Below, one piece after another: positions 54,077 through 62,732 of a stretch of 64,000 nt of DNA. Position 1 is the first letter of the stretch, and each line of letters begins with the position of its first letter. The stretch is taken from NCBI GenBank assembly GCA_944319945.1, contig CALUFN010000007.1:1-64000 (forward strand), read 5' to 3'. The DNA is from an uncultured Prevotella sp. GTDB lineage: Bacteria; Bacteroidota; Bacteroidia; Bacteroidales; Bacteroidaceae. The position numbers and the translations under genes were made by a program. The notes beneath the pieces were generated by a model, which did no database searches, was not told the origin of the DNA, and saw only the letters and a list, made by a program, of their open reading frames with translations.

Positions 54077-55768
54077 ATGAAAAGACTGATTGCCCTACTG
54101 AGCCTGTCGATAGCATGTACGACGGCATTCACGAAAGAACGCACACTGCAACAGAAGCGCGACGCCGCTGCGACGGTGCTCGACCGAGTGGCGCAAACTA
54201 CGCGGGCCGACGCGACAGAGCAGCTCGAACCGCTCTACTCAACAAGCACCTTCACCGTAATGGGGCGCCGCACGGCAGGCGGCTTCGCCGTAATAGCCAA
54301 CGACGACGCACACGAGGCCGTGCTCGGCTACTCGCAAAGCCGGTATGCCGACTCGATGCCGTGCGGACTGAAGTGGTGGATGAAGGCAACCGACATTGCC
54401 CTGCAACGCGGCGAAGCGACAAGCGACAAGACGGCAGAAATAGCGGCAAGCAAAGGCTTGGCGCGCTCGGCAGGGCCACTGCTGACATGCGAATGGGGAC
54501 AGGGAGAGCCGTTCAACAACCTCTGCCCCACCCTTCCACCGGGCGAGCATTGCGCCGCAGGATGCCTGCCAGTAGCCGTGGCGCAAGTGATGTATTACCA
54601 CAAACACCCCGGAATGGGCACAGGCTCGCATGAGTACCTGTGGCTAACGCTCACGAGCGGAAAGGAATACCGGCTGAGCGCAGACTTCGGCAACACCATG
54701 TACGACTGGTATAACATGCTCGACCGCTACGAGCCTGGCACATATTCCGAGACGGAGGCAAGGGCCGTGGCCGAACTCGTGTACCACTGCGGCGTAGGCA
54801 TGGAAGCAGACTACGACCTCGATGAAACCTCGGCATACACCTTAGACGCAGGATACGCCATGCTGACATACATGGGCTACAACCCTGACATGGTTTACAT
54901 CGAGCGCAGCGAACACGAAGACGAATGGATGGAATTGCTTATGAGCGAAATTGACGCCGGCCGACCCGTAATCTATGACGCCAGGAAGCTCAACGGAGGC
55001 GACATGTTTACCGCCGACAGACACGTCTTCGTAATAGACGGATACGACGCCGACGGACTGGTACACGTAAACTGGGGCTGGGGCGGAACGGCCGACGGCA
55101 TGTACAGAATAGACAACCTGAAACCGTTCGAGGACGAAGAAGGATACGACGTTGACCAATACATGCTGATGTACGTGGCACCGAAGCAAAAGGAGGTTCC
55201 GGCCCGGTTCATGTACAGCAACCGCGACATAACATTTTACCAAAACGGCATTTACATGAACTGGTACGGCGGAATAGGCCAGGTGAACAACATATCCTGC
55301 CGCCCCGCCTACGGACGCCTGAGCCTGATATGCGAAGGCATAGACGGATTTTGGTTCTCCGAACTGCTGTCGGTACCAGTAGACGGCATCAATCCCCTAC
55401 AAGGATTCCAGCTGCGCACGTCGTCGTTTGAAATCCCTGCATACATGCCAGACGGCCGATACCGCGTCTACGACGCCTACTATGACCACTTAACGGAGAG
55501 ATGGGTACGCGTCGTTCACGACAGAAACTCGATCAACGAGTTCGTCGTAACCAAACAAGGCGACACATTCACCGAATATGAAGGCATAAGCACGAGCGTC
55601 TCCGGCGTAAAGGCCGCAGGCTATGCTGACGGCCGCATCAGGGTGTACGACATGTCGGGCAGACTCGTCATGGAAGCGGAAGCCGACGGTTTCTCAACCT
55701 CCGACATCCCCGGCAGCGGCACATTTATCATAAGCGACGGGCAGACGGCGCGCAAGATAGTGAAATAA
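54077..55768 (+). CDS. C10-family cysteine protease with T9SS sorting tail
   Basis: A 563-residue secreted protease of the streptopain/interpain family. A signal peptide (LIALLSLSIACTTAFT) and a pro-region (residues about 20-145, with the inhibitor-like AGGFAVIANDDAHEAVLGYS) come first. The catalytic cysteine is in HCAAGCLPVAVAQVMYYH and the histidine in DRHVFVIDGYDADGLVHVNWGWGG. A beta domain follows, and the C-terminus (VKAAGYADGRIRVYDMSGRLV, SGTFIISDGQTARKIVK) resembles a type IX secretion signal. With PorW and PorX nearby it is a plausible T9SS client; interpain-like proteases cleave host proteins. Confidence 0.92.
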   Translation: MKRLIALLSLSIACTTAFTKERTLQQKRDAAATVLDRVAQTTRADATEQLEPLYSTSTFTVMGRRTAGGFAVIANDDAHEAVLGYSQSRYADSMPCGLKWWMKATDIALQRGEATSDKTAEIAASKGLARSAGPLLTCEWGQGEPFNNLCPTLPPGEHCAAGCLPVAVAQVMYYHKHPGMGTGSHEYLWLTLTSGKEYRLSADFGNTMYDWYNMLDRYEPGTYSETEARAVAELVYHCGVGMEADYDLDETSAYTLDAGYAMLTYMGYNPDMVYIERSEHEDEWMELLMSEIDAGRPVIYDARKLNGGDMFTADRHVFVIDGYDADGLVHVNWGWGGTADGMYRIDNLKPFEDEEGYDVDQYMLMYVAPKQKEVPARFMYSNRDITFYQNGIYMNWYGGIGQVNNISCRPAYGRLSLICEGIDGFWFSELLSVPVDGINPLQGFQLRTSSFEIPAYMPDGRYRVYDAYYDHLTERWVRVVHDRNSINEFVVTKQGDTFTEYEGISTSVSGVKAAGYADGRIRVYDMSGRLVMEAEADGFSTSDIPGSGTFIISDGQTARKIVK

Positions 55769-55871
55769 GCCACGGCGGCAACCCATCCACCCATCACACG
55801 ACGGACGGAACCGGTTGCCGCGCACATATTGCCGAAACGAATCATGCCGCGCTTATTTTAAGAAGCATTTA

Positions 55872-55903
55872 TTTGCATTTACGGCAAACATTGCTTATCT
55901 TTG
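55872..55903 (+). promoter_or_regulatory. Rpn gene promoter (type D module, copy 2)
   Basis: TTTG (55872-55875), 20 bp, TATCTTTG (55896-55903). The sequence between is nearly identical to that at 53962-53983. Confidence 0.75.
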
Positions 55904-55993
55904 CCGCCGAATAAGCTGCACCCGGGAAGATGAGAGCAGACATTCTTTCAGCCGGCTTACACCATCTCCCCGACAAGACAAATAGTAATCATC

Positions 55994-56850
55994 ATGGCAA
56001 GATTCATCAACCCTTTTACGGACGTTGGCTTCAAAATGATTTTCGGTCAGGAAATCAACAAGGATCTCTTGATCGACTTCTTGAACAGCCTATTAGCAGG
56101 GGAAAAGGAAATCAAGGACATTCGCTTCCTCGACAAGGAAATCCTCGGCAACACGATTGAAGACAGAAGCTGCATTTACGACATCTACTGCACTAATAAA
56201 GACGGCGAACAGTTTATCGTCGAGATGCAGAACCGTCGCCAGCAAAATTTCCGCGAAAGGGCATTGTTTTACCTGTCACAGGCTATCGTAGGCAGGGCGA
56301 GCAGGGGTCGTCGTGGATGTTCGACCTTAAGGCCGTCTACGGCATATTCTTTATGAACTTCCGCCTTGACGGAATAGACAAGCTCCGCACTGACATAATA
56401 TTGGCAGACAGGGACACTCACGAGCAGTTCAGCGACAAAGTGCGCTACATTTTTCTCCAATTACCTTCGTTCAAGAAAGGTGAAGACGAGTGTGAAAACG
56501 ACTTTGAGCGTTGGATGTATGTACTGAAAAACATGGAAGTATTGGAAAGACTGCCTTTTAAGGCGCGAAAATCAGTATTTATGAAATTAGAGGATATTGT
56601 TGACATCGCGGCCCTTTCAAAAGAAGACCGCATGAAATATGACGAGAGCATCAAGGTGTTTCGTGACAATCTCGTAACTGAAGCCTTTGCAAAAAACGAA
56701 GGACGGGCTGAAGGGCGGGCCGAAGGATTAGCCGAAGGTGAACGCAACGAGCGGCTTAGAAATGCGCGCAACTTCAAGAACCTCGGGGTTTCGGTAGACA
56801 TCATATCGCAAGCCACAGGGCTCACGGTCGACGAAATATTAAGTTTATAA
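55994..56850 (+). pseudogene. Rpn-family PD-(D/E)XK nuclease/transposase, single frameshift
   Basis: Related to Rpn recombination-promoting nucleases (DUF4351/PD-(D/E)XK transposase group). The first frame reads MARFINPFTDVGFKMIFG to IVEMQNRRQQNFRERALFYLSQAIVG and then runs out of phase from about 56293; the second frame continues at once with GEQGSSWMFDLKAVYG and ends VDEILSL at 56850. One missing base near 56294 explains it. D-x14-E-x-Q of the nuclease core is in the first part. The C-terminus has the usual (R/L)AEG repeats (EGRAEGRAEGLAEGERN). No terminal inverted repeats are seen, so it is not an insertion element here. Confidence 0.85.
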
Positions 56851-56939
56851 GCGGCATGTGCTTGCGCTTTATCGTTGTTTTAAGCGCAAGCCACGCTTTT
56901 TTATGACATCTGAAAAAATAAAACAAAAGTTAGTTTCAT

Positions 56940-56970
56940 TTTGCGCTTCGCCCAAATTACACTATCTTTG
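56940..56970 (+). promoter_or_regulatory. glyS promoter
   Basis: TTTG (56940-56943), 19 bp, TATCTTTG (56963-56970). TTTTGCGCTTCGCCC is a relic of the class C promoter repeat. Confidence 0.7.
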
Positions 56971-57056
56971 CACCCAAAAGCCCACCGAAACACGTTTAAT
57001 ACGAACCATAAAAGGCCGGCTTTTAATTATCATTTACGTTAATACACAATATTATA

Positions 57057-58598
57057 ATGGCACAAGAAGACGTTTTCAAGAAAATAGTGTCCCACTGCAA
57101 AGAGTACGGCTTCGTATTCCCGAGCAGCGACATTTACGACGGCCTCGCCGCCGTTTACGACTACGGACAGAACGGCGTAGAACTGAAGAACAACATCAAG
57201 GAATACTGGTGGAAGAGCATGGTGCTGCTGCACGAGAACATAGTTGGCATTGACTCGGCCATCTTCATGCACCCAACGATATGGAAGGCAAGCGGCCACG
57301 TCGACGCTTTCAACGACCCGCTGATAGACAACCGCGACTCAAAGAAGCGTTACCGCGCAGACGTACTCATTGAAGACCAAATAGCGAAATACGAGGAGAA
57401 AATCACGAAAGAAGTAGAGAAGGCCCGCAAGAAGTTCGGCGACGCCTTCGATGAGGCCAAGTTCCGTGAGACCAATCCCCGCGTAATCGACCACCAGAAG
57501 AAACGCGACGCGCTGCACGAGCGCTACACCAACGCCATGCAAGGCCCCAACTTGGAGGAACTGAAGCAGATAATAATAGATGAAGGCATCGTCGACCCGA
57601 TAAGCGGAACGAAGAACTGGACCGACGTGCGCCAGTTCAACCTGATGTTCTCGACAGAGATGGGCTCGACAGCCGACGCTACGAGTAAGATTTACCTGCG
57701 CCCCGAGACGGCCCAGGGAATATTCGTCAACTACCTGAACGTACAGAAAACGGGCCGAATGAAAATACCTTTCGGCATCGCCCAAATAGGTAAGGCATTC
57801 CGTAACGAGATAGTAGCGCGCCAGTTCATCTTCCGCATGCGTGAGTTCGAGCAGATGGAAATGCAGTTCTTCGTAAAGCCGGGCACGGAGATGGAATGGT
57901 TTAACAAGTGGAAGGAGCTGCGCATGAAATGGCACCAAGCCCTCGGCTTCGGAGCGGACAACTACCGATTCCACGACCACGAGAAGCTGGCCCACTATGC
58001 CAACGCCGCCACCGACATCGAGTTTAAGATGCCGTTCGGCTTCAAGGAGGTGGAAGGCATCCACAGCCGCACAGACTTCGACCTGTCGCAGCACGAGAAG
58101 TTCTCCGGCAAGTCGATAAAATACTTCGACCCGCAGACCAACGAGAGCTACACTCCCTACGACATAGAGACATCGATCGGCGTAGACCGCATGTTCCTCT
58201 CCGTAATGTGTCACTCTTACTGCGAAGAGCAGCTGGAAGGCGGCGAGACCCGCGTAGTGCTGAAGCTCCCGGCAGCCCTCGCCCCCGTGAAACTATGCGT
58301 TATGCCTCTGCTGAAGAAAGACGGACTGCCCGAAAAGGCCCGCGAGATAATCAACGACCTGAAGTTCCACTTCAACTGTCAGTACGATGAGAAAGACTCT
58401 ATCGGCAAGCGTTACCGCCGCCAAGACGCCATAGGTACACCTTACTGCGTAACCGTAGACCACGACACGCTCGAGAACAACACCGTGACGCTGCGCTTCC
58501 GCGACACTATGGAGCAGGAGAGAGTCAACATAGCCGACCTGCGCGGCATAATCGAAGACAAGGTAAGCATAACAAGTTTGCTCAAAAAATTGCAGTAA
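57057..58598 (+). CDS. glyS: glycyl-tRNA synthetase (single-chain)
   Basis: A class II synthetase that charges tRNA-Gly; 513 residues, the dimeric alpha2 type. Motif 1 lies near VGIDSAIFMHPTIWKASGHV, motif 2 in GKAFRNEIVARQFIFRMREFEQMEMQFFV, and motif 3 in SIGVDRMFLSVM. The anticodon-binding domain starts about residue 410 (LAPVKLCVMPLLKKDG). A peptidyl-prolyl isomerase gene starts one base after its stop. Confidence 0.97.
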   Translation: MAQEDVFKKIVSHCKEYGFVFPSSDIYDGLAAVYDYGQNGVELKNNIKEYWWKSMVLLHENIVGIDSAIFMHPTIWKASGHVDAFNDPLIDNRDSKKRYRADVLIEDQIAKYEEKITKEVEKARKKFGDAFDEAKFRETNPRVIDHQKKRDALHERYTNAMQGPNLEELKQIIIDEGIVDPISGTKNWTDVRQFNLMFSTEMGSTADATSKIYLRPETAQGIFVNYLNVQKTGRMKIPFGIAQIGKAFRNEIVARQFIFRMREFEQMEMQFFVKPGTEMEWFNKWKELRMKWHQALGFGADNYRFHDHEKLAHYANAATDIEFKMPFGFKEVEGIHSRTDFDLSQHEKFSGKSIKYFDPQTNESYTPYDIETSIGVDRMFLSVMCHSYCEEQLEGGETRVVLKLPAALAPVKLCVMPLLKKDGLPEKAREIINDLKFHFNCQYDEKDSIGKRYRRQDAIGTPYCVTVDHDTLENNTVTLRFRDTMEQERVNIADLRGIIEDKVSITSLLKKLQ

Positions 58599-59234
58599 AT
58601 GAAGAAACACAGTTTGATGTTATTCCTTACGGTGCTACTGTTGCCGCTCGGACTCGCCTCGTGCAGCGAAAGCGACGACACCGTGGAGGAATTTCCCAAC
58701 TGGCAGGAGCGCAACGAGGCTTACTTCTCAGGCATCTACGAACAGGCGCTCACCAATGCCGACGGCAATTGGAAGGTAATAAGGAAGTATTCGCTCGAAG
58801 ACTCCATACCTGCCGACTATTACGACTACATAGCCGTAGAGGTGCTCAAGGAAGGCACGGGCAGCGGTTGCCCGATATTCACCGACTCAGTGAGGGTAAA
58901 CTACCGCGGCCGCCTCATTCCCTCGACATCTTACATTGACGGCTACGTTTTCGATGAGAGTTATGAAGGGGAATATAACCCAGCCACGGCGAAACCACGC
59001 ACGATGTATGTAGGATCAAACATCGACGGCTTCTCTACAGCCCTGCAGCACATGCACATCGGCGACCGTTGGCGCGTATATATTCCTTACCAGCTGGGCT
59101 ACGGAGTGTCGGGCAGCGGTGCCATACCTGGCTACAGTACGCTTATCTTCGACATCGAGCTAATAGAATATTACCGCGCAGGCACATCGCCTTCGCCGTG
59201 GAACGCCCCCGCAAGGCAGTGGATAACCGAATGA
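58599..59234 (+). CDS. FKBP-type peptidyl-prolyl isomerase lipoprotein
   Basis: A 211-residue predicted lipoprotein. The lipobox is LPLGLASCSESD. Residues 30-90 form an N-terminal helical part (NWQERNEAYFSGIYEQAL), and the FKBP domain follows: SVRVNYRGRLIPSTSYIDG, FDESYEGE, HIGDRWRVYIPYQLGYG, IPGYSTLIFDIELIEY. The active-site aromatic and Asp residues are conserved. It should fold envelope proteins in the periplasm. Its ATG follows directly on the glyS stop, so the two form an operon. Confidence 0.93.
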   Translation: MKKHSLMLFLTVLLLPLGLASCSESDDTVEEFPNWQERNEAYFSGIYEQALTNADGNWKVIRKYSLEDSIPADYYDYIAVEVLKEGTGSGCPIFTDSVRVNYRGRLIPSTSYIDGYVFDESYEGEYNPATAKPRTMYVGSNIDGFSTALQHMHIGDRWRVYIPYQLGYGVSGSGAIPGYSTLIFDIELIEYYRAGTSPSPWNAPARQWITE

Positions 59235-59259
59235 CTACGCAGGTCAGCCTGCATGTAAA

Positions 59260-59337
59260 CTAACGGCAGACGGGCGGACAAGGACTTTTCTTGCATACAA
59301 GCACATGAAGGTTTCTTGTCCGCCCGTCTGCCGTTAG
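59260..59337. repeat. perfect 23-bp inverted repeat (class B)
   Basis: CTAACGGCAGACGGGCGGAC then AAG (59260-59282) is an exact reverse complement of 59315-59337. The spacer is 32 nt. It stands just after the FKBP gene and has no T-run, so it may be a processing or protective hairpin. Confidence 0.9.
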
Positions 59338-59404
59338 CATATATACAGGATTTTTGATTTATGTCAAAAATCAGCAGTTTTAATGCAAAAACAGCTCTTT
59401 TTGC

Positions 59405-59435
59405 TTGTCTGTGTACGCAAACAGTCGTATCTTTG
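59405..59435 (+). promoter_or_regulatory. promoter of candidate RNA 3
   Basis: TTG (59405-59407), 20 bp, TATCTTTG (59428-59435). Confidence 0.65.
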
Positions 59436-59442
59436 CAACGTC

Positions 59443-59769
59443 AAAACAAAACAATAGGTGTTAGTTTAATAGGTATTAAGTTATAAGGTAAAGTTCAAGA
59501 TTAAGGTAAATAGAGATTGTTTGAAGAAGGATAACACGACATGCCGTGAGGCACAAGTAAAAGTTTTCATAGGTATTAAGGTAAGAAGATTAGTATTTTA
59601 GGTAACAACAAGATGTACAAATCCTGTTTGCTGTACCAACAGCAACAGGTTTCGGGGGTGAGGAAAGCATAGTAGACAAACAGACCTCCGTTTATTATTA
59701 AGTCAAAGTTTCATAATCAATTACAATAAAACGACGGGAGCCCGCAATCAGGCTTCCGTTGATTTTTTG
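59443..59769 (+). ncRNA. candidate structured RNA 3 (AGGTATTAAGGTAA motif)
   Basis: A 330-bp gene-free transcript unit between a promoter and an intrinsic terminator. It has two or three AGGTATTAAGGTAA-type words (59479, 59495, 59570) each followed by AGATT and AGGATAACA or AGGTAACAA. The same order is at 5720-5770. It also has GTTTGCTGTACCAACAGCAAAC-like pairing (59628-59650). A leader role for the MATE gene is possible, but the terminator ends it 47 bp before that ATG. Confidence 0.5.
59733..59769 (+). terminator. terminator of candidate RNA 3
   Basis: ACGGGAGCC (59734-59742) pairs with GGCTTCCGT (59751-59759) with one G-U pair; GATTTTTTG follows. Confidence 0.8.
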
Positions 59770-59815
59770 TAGTGCCATACTTGTATAATTGGCGCAAAAA
59801 TACTAATTTCGCACG

Positions 59816-61240
59816 ATGTTTTCAAATAATAAGAACAATGCGTTGCTGGAAATGATACGCAACGGACAGGCAATGAGCGGCGGCCAGAAGCTGAGCCTGA
59901 TAGTACAGCTCAGCATCCCGTCGATCCTCGCCCAGCTCACGACGATAATGATGTTTTACATCGACGCGTCGATGGTAGGCTCGCTCGGCGCAAGAGCCTC
60001 TGCGTCGATAGGCATCGTTGAGTCTACTACATGGCTTTTCGGTGGACTTACCTCGGCCGCAGCATTAGGATTCTCAGTGCAGGCGGCCCACTTCATCGGT
60101 GCCAACGACTTCGACAAAGCCCGTCAAGTGTTCCGACAAGGGATAATGGCCACGGCCCTGTTCACAATCTTGCTCACCCTGATATGCGTATCCATAGCCG
60201 GGCCCCTGCCCAGCTGGCTGGGAGGAGGTGCCGACATACAGGCCGACGCGTCAGCATATTTCACGATATACTGCCTCGCACTGCCCGTTTACCAAATAGG
60301 CATCCTCTCGTCAAGCATGCTGAAATGCTCGGGTAACATGCGCATACCGAGCATGACGAGCATTCTGATGTGCCTGCTCGACGTTGTGTTTAACTTCTTC
60401 CTGATTTATGAGACACGGCCAATAACGCTGTTCGGCAATGAAATAACCGTACCCGGAGCCGGCATGGGAGTGCCCGGAGCCGCCCTCGGTACGGCCCTGG
60501 CTTACATCGTTACGGGCATAATGCTGATCTGGTTCGCCACGGTTAAGTCGCCAGAACTGTCATTGAAAAACGAGAAATGGACGTTCGCTCCGCTGTGGAA
60601 CTACCTGCGCAACGCAGCTAAAGTAAGCCTACCGATGGGTGCCCAATACATGATGATGAGCGGGGCACAAATAGTAAGTACAATGATAGTGGCTCCGCTT
60701 GGCAACATCGCCATCGCCGCCAACACGCTCGCCATAACCGCCGAAAGCCTCTGCTACATGCCAGGATACGGCATAGGAGACGCAGCCACCACGCTCGTAG
60801 GCCAAAGCATCGGTGCCGGACGCCGCCAACTGGCGCGCAGCTTCGCCTACCGCACGGTGTTTATGGGCATCGGCGTAATGGCGTTCATGGGTGCCGTAAT
60901 GTATCTGCTTGCTCCGCAAATGATAGGAATAATGACACCTGACGAGCAGGTACGTCTGCTGGGTGCGCAATCATTGCGCATAGAAGCATTCGCTGAACCG
61001 ATGTTCGCCGCTGCAATAGTTACTTACAGCGTATGCCTCGGAGCCGGCGACACGCTCATGCCAGCCTGCATGAACCTTGCCTCAATGTGGCTCGTCAGGC
61101 TAACGCTCGCCGCCTACCTCGCACCAATCTACGGCCTGCGCGGAGTATGGACGGCAATGGCCATAGAACTTACCTTCCGCGGCACAATATTCCTTATCCG
61201 CTTGTTCAGGGGCAAATGGCTCAATAAGGGATTCAAATAG
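59816..61240 (+). CDS. MATE-family multidrug/Na+ antiporter
   Basis: An inner-membrane exporter of 474 residues with about twelve helices, for example LIVQLSIPSILAQLTTIMMFYIDASMVGS, GMGVPGAALGTALAYIVTGI, SLPMGAQYMMMSGAQIVSTMIV and GIGDAATTLVGQSIGAGRR. The two halves share the family pattern. It should expel cationic drugs or metabolites in exchange for Na+ or H+, substrate unknown. The ATG at 59816 follows a short AT-rich gap. A class B hairpin follows its stop. Confidence 0.92.
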   Translation: MFSNNKNNALLEMIRNGQAMSGGQKLSLIVQLSIPSILAQLTTIMMFYIDASMVGSLGARASASIGIVESTTWLFGGLTSAAALGFSVQAAHFIGANDFDKARQVFRQGIMATALFTILLTLICVSIAGPLPSWLGGGADIQADASAYFTIYCLALPVYQIGILSSSMLKCSGNMRIPSMTSILMCLLDVVFNFFLIYETRPITLFGNEITVPGAGMGVPGAALGTALAYIVTGIMLIWFATVKSPELSLKNEKWTFAPLWNYLRNAAKVSLPMGAQYMMMSGAQIVSTMIVAPLGNIAIAANTLAITAESLCYMPGYGIGDAATTLVGQSIGAGRRQLARSFAYRTVFMGIGVMAFMGAVMYLLAPQMIGIMTPDEQVRLLGAQSLRIEAFAEPMFAAAIVTYSVCLGAGDTLMPACMNLASMWLVRLTLAAYLAPIYGLRGVWTAMAIELTFRGTIFLIRLFRGKWLNKGFK

Positions 61241-61362
61241 AATTAAGAATTAAGAATTAAGAATTAAGAGTTAAAAGTTAAGAATTAGGAAAATAGTCTT
61301 GCTGCTATAAGAATTGGCGTAAAGCAACAAGACTATTTTCCTAATTCTTAACTCTTAATTAT
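61241..61362. repeat. class B word-built inverted repeat (MATE/NMO)
   Basis: GTTAAGAATTAGGAAAATAG then TCTTG (61277-61301) is an exact reverse complement of 61328-61352. Four AATTAAG words precede the left arm. The right arm runs into the 3' end of the nitronate monooxygenase-like gene, which stops at 61348. Confidence 0.9.
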
Positions 61363-62292
61363 ATTACCTTTCGCCCGTTCAAATCCGTCTACGAGCTCTT
61401 TCATCACCTCGGCTACGGGCCTAACACTCTTTATGGCCGAAGCCACTTGGCCGATCTCAAGCTCGCCGCCGTCAATATCACCCTCGAATATTCCACGTTT
61501 CGACGCAGCCCGGCCCAATATTCCACGCAATTCTTCGACCGAAGCACCGTTGTCTTCAGCCTCCTTGACTGCATCGTACAATCCGTTCTTAACCAATCGC
61601 GTAGGAGCTATCTTCTTCAGACACAGCATAGTGTCGCCTTCAGAGAGCGAGACGCACCGCTGCTTGAAAGCATCTGCAGCCGAACTCTCTTCGGTCAGCG
61701 CAAACAAAGTGCCAATCTGAACACCCTCTGCCCCAAGCGCCATCGACGCCAAAATAGCCTCGCCCGAGGCTATCCCTCCGGCTGCAATCAACGGCAACCC
61801 TGTAGCGCGGCGTACTTGCGGTATGAGCGTCATCGTGGTAGTCTCCTCCCGACCGTTGTGTCCTCCGGCCTCGAAGCCTTCGGCAACAATGGCATCCACA
61901 CCTGCCTCCTCGCATTTACGAGCAAACTTGCTGCTCGACACCACGTGAGCCACCTTCACCCCGGCCTCATGCAGCATCGGGGTAAATTTCTTCGGGCTGC
62001 CGGCAGACGTAAACACTATCTTCACGCCATTGTCAACGATCAGCTTCATCAGCCTGTCTATCTCAGGATACATCAGCGGCACGTTGACGCCCCACGGCTT
62101 ATCTGTAGCCTCACGCATTCTTGAGATATGCTCCTCAAGCGTCTCAGGATGCATAGAGCCTGCCCCAAGCAACCCCAGTCCGCCAGCATTACTCACGGCG
62201 GAAGCCAGTCTCCAGCCGCTGCACCACACCATACCGCCTTGCACGATAGGATACTCTATCCCGAAAAGCTCCGTTATTCTGTTTTTTTCCAT
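61348..62292 (-). CDS. nitronate monooxygenase / FabK-like FMN enzyme
   Basis: A 314-residue TIM-barrel flavoprotein of the 2-nitropropane dioxygenase family. The N-terminal ELFGIEYPIVQGGMVWCSG holds the FMN-binding Gln and Gly residues, then SNAGGLGLLGAGSM, EGFEAGGHNGREETTTM and IAAGGIASGEAILASMALGAEGVQIGT. The family contains nitronate monooxygenases and the enoyl-ACP reductase FabK; without more evidence the role is open. The final residues GNIIKS come from an AATTAAGAGTTAAG repeat word. An 11-bp palindrome flanks its promoter. Confidence 0.9.
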   Translation of the reverse strand: MEKNRITELFGIEYPIVQGGMVWCSGWRLASAVSNAGGLGLLGAGSMHPETLEEHISRMREATDKPWGVNVPLMYPEIDRLMKLIVDNGVKIVFTSAGSPKKFTPMLHEAGVKVAHVVSSSKFARKCEEAGVDAIVAEGFEAGGHNGREETTTMTLIPQVRRATGLPLIAAGGIASGEAILASMALGAEGVQIGTLFALTEESSAADAFKQRCVSLSEGDTMLCLKKIAPTRLVKNGLYDAVKEAEDNGASVEELRGILGRAASKRGIFEGDIDGGELEIGQVASAIKSVRPVAEVMKELVDGFERAKGNIIKS

Positions 62293-62379
62293 AATATTCA
62301 GGTTTTGTTAAAATAAATCAAATTACGAATATGCCGCCCTCACGCAATACAATATTGTCAACATATTGCCGACGCAGCG

Positions 62380-62413
62380 ATCTCAATGCAAAGATAATGC
62401 ATTGCATTGAGAT
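62380..62413 (-). promoter_or_regulatory. NMO promoter with flanking 11-bp palindrome
   Basis: ATCTCAATGCA (62380-62390) and TGCATTGAGAT (62403-62413) are a perfect inverted repeat with a 12-nt spacer. The minus-strand -7 box TATCTTTG (62389-62396) overlaps the left arm, as an operator for a repressor would. Confidence 0.65.
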
Positions 62414-62495
62414 TACATCAACGATAACAAGATTTATTTCCACCTTTTTGCAAGCACTGCCAAATAAGAACAATATAACCAAGAACCCCATAAAC

Positions 62496-62533
62496 GCAAA
62501 AAGCGTGCAACCCACCAGAGCTGCACGCTTTTG
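62496..62533 (-). terminator. intrinsic terminator of the AT-rich gene
   Basis: Minus strand AAAAGCGTGCA pairs with TGCACGCTTTT, and TTTTTG follows. The loop is 12 nt. Confidence 0.7.
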
Positions 62534-62732
62534 CTTGCGATTTTGTATGTCTTTACTTATCGGAATCACTTGACCTCCTCAAAATCAATACGTTATATTC
62601 CTCAGCGACTTGCGTGAACGTGTTGCAAATATCATGCAAACCCGAAAATAAGCATCCATAAGCAACCACAGCTCTTGACTTATGCAAAGATACAAAAATC
62701 AGATAAAAATCACAACGAATTGTATTTTATCA

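Larger units (their letters stand above)
62293..62732. other. control region, no gene
   Basis: It holds the NMO promoter and operator-like palindrome, and the terminator of the AT-rich gene to the right. The small open frame across 62318-62569 is not accepted as a gene. Confidence 0.6.

Noticed and set aside
55994-56850. Insertion sequence around the Rpn gene
   Set aside because: No terminal inverted repeats or target duplications are seen; Rpn proteins are named after transposases but do not need such ends.
62318-62569. 83-residue open frame on the minus strand
   Set aside because: It spans an intrinsic terminator and a promoter/operator, and the product has no recognisable family.
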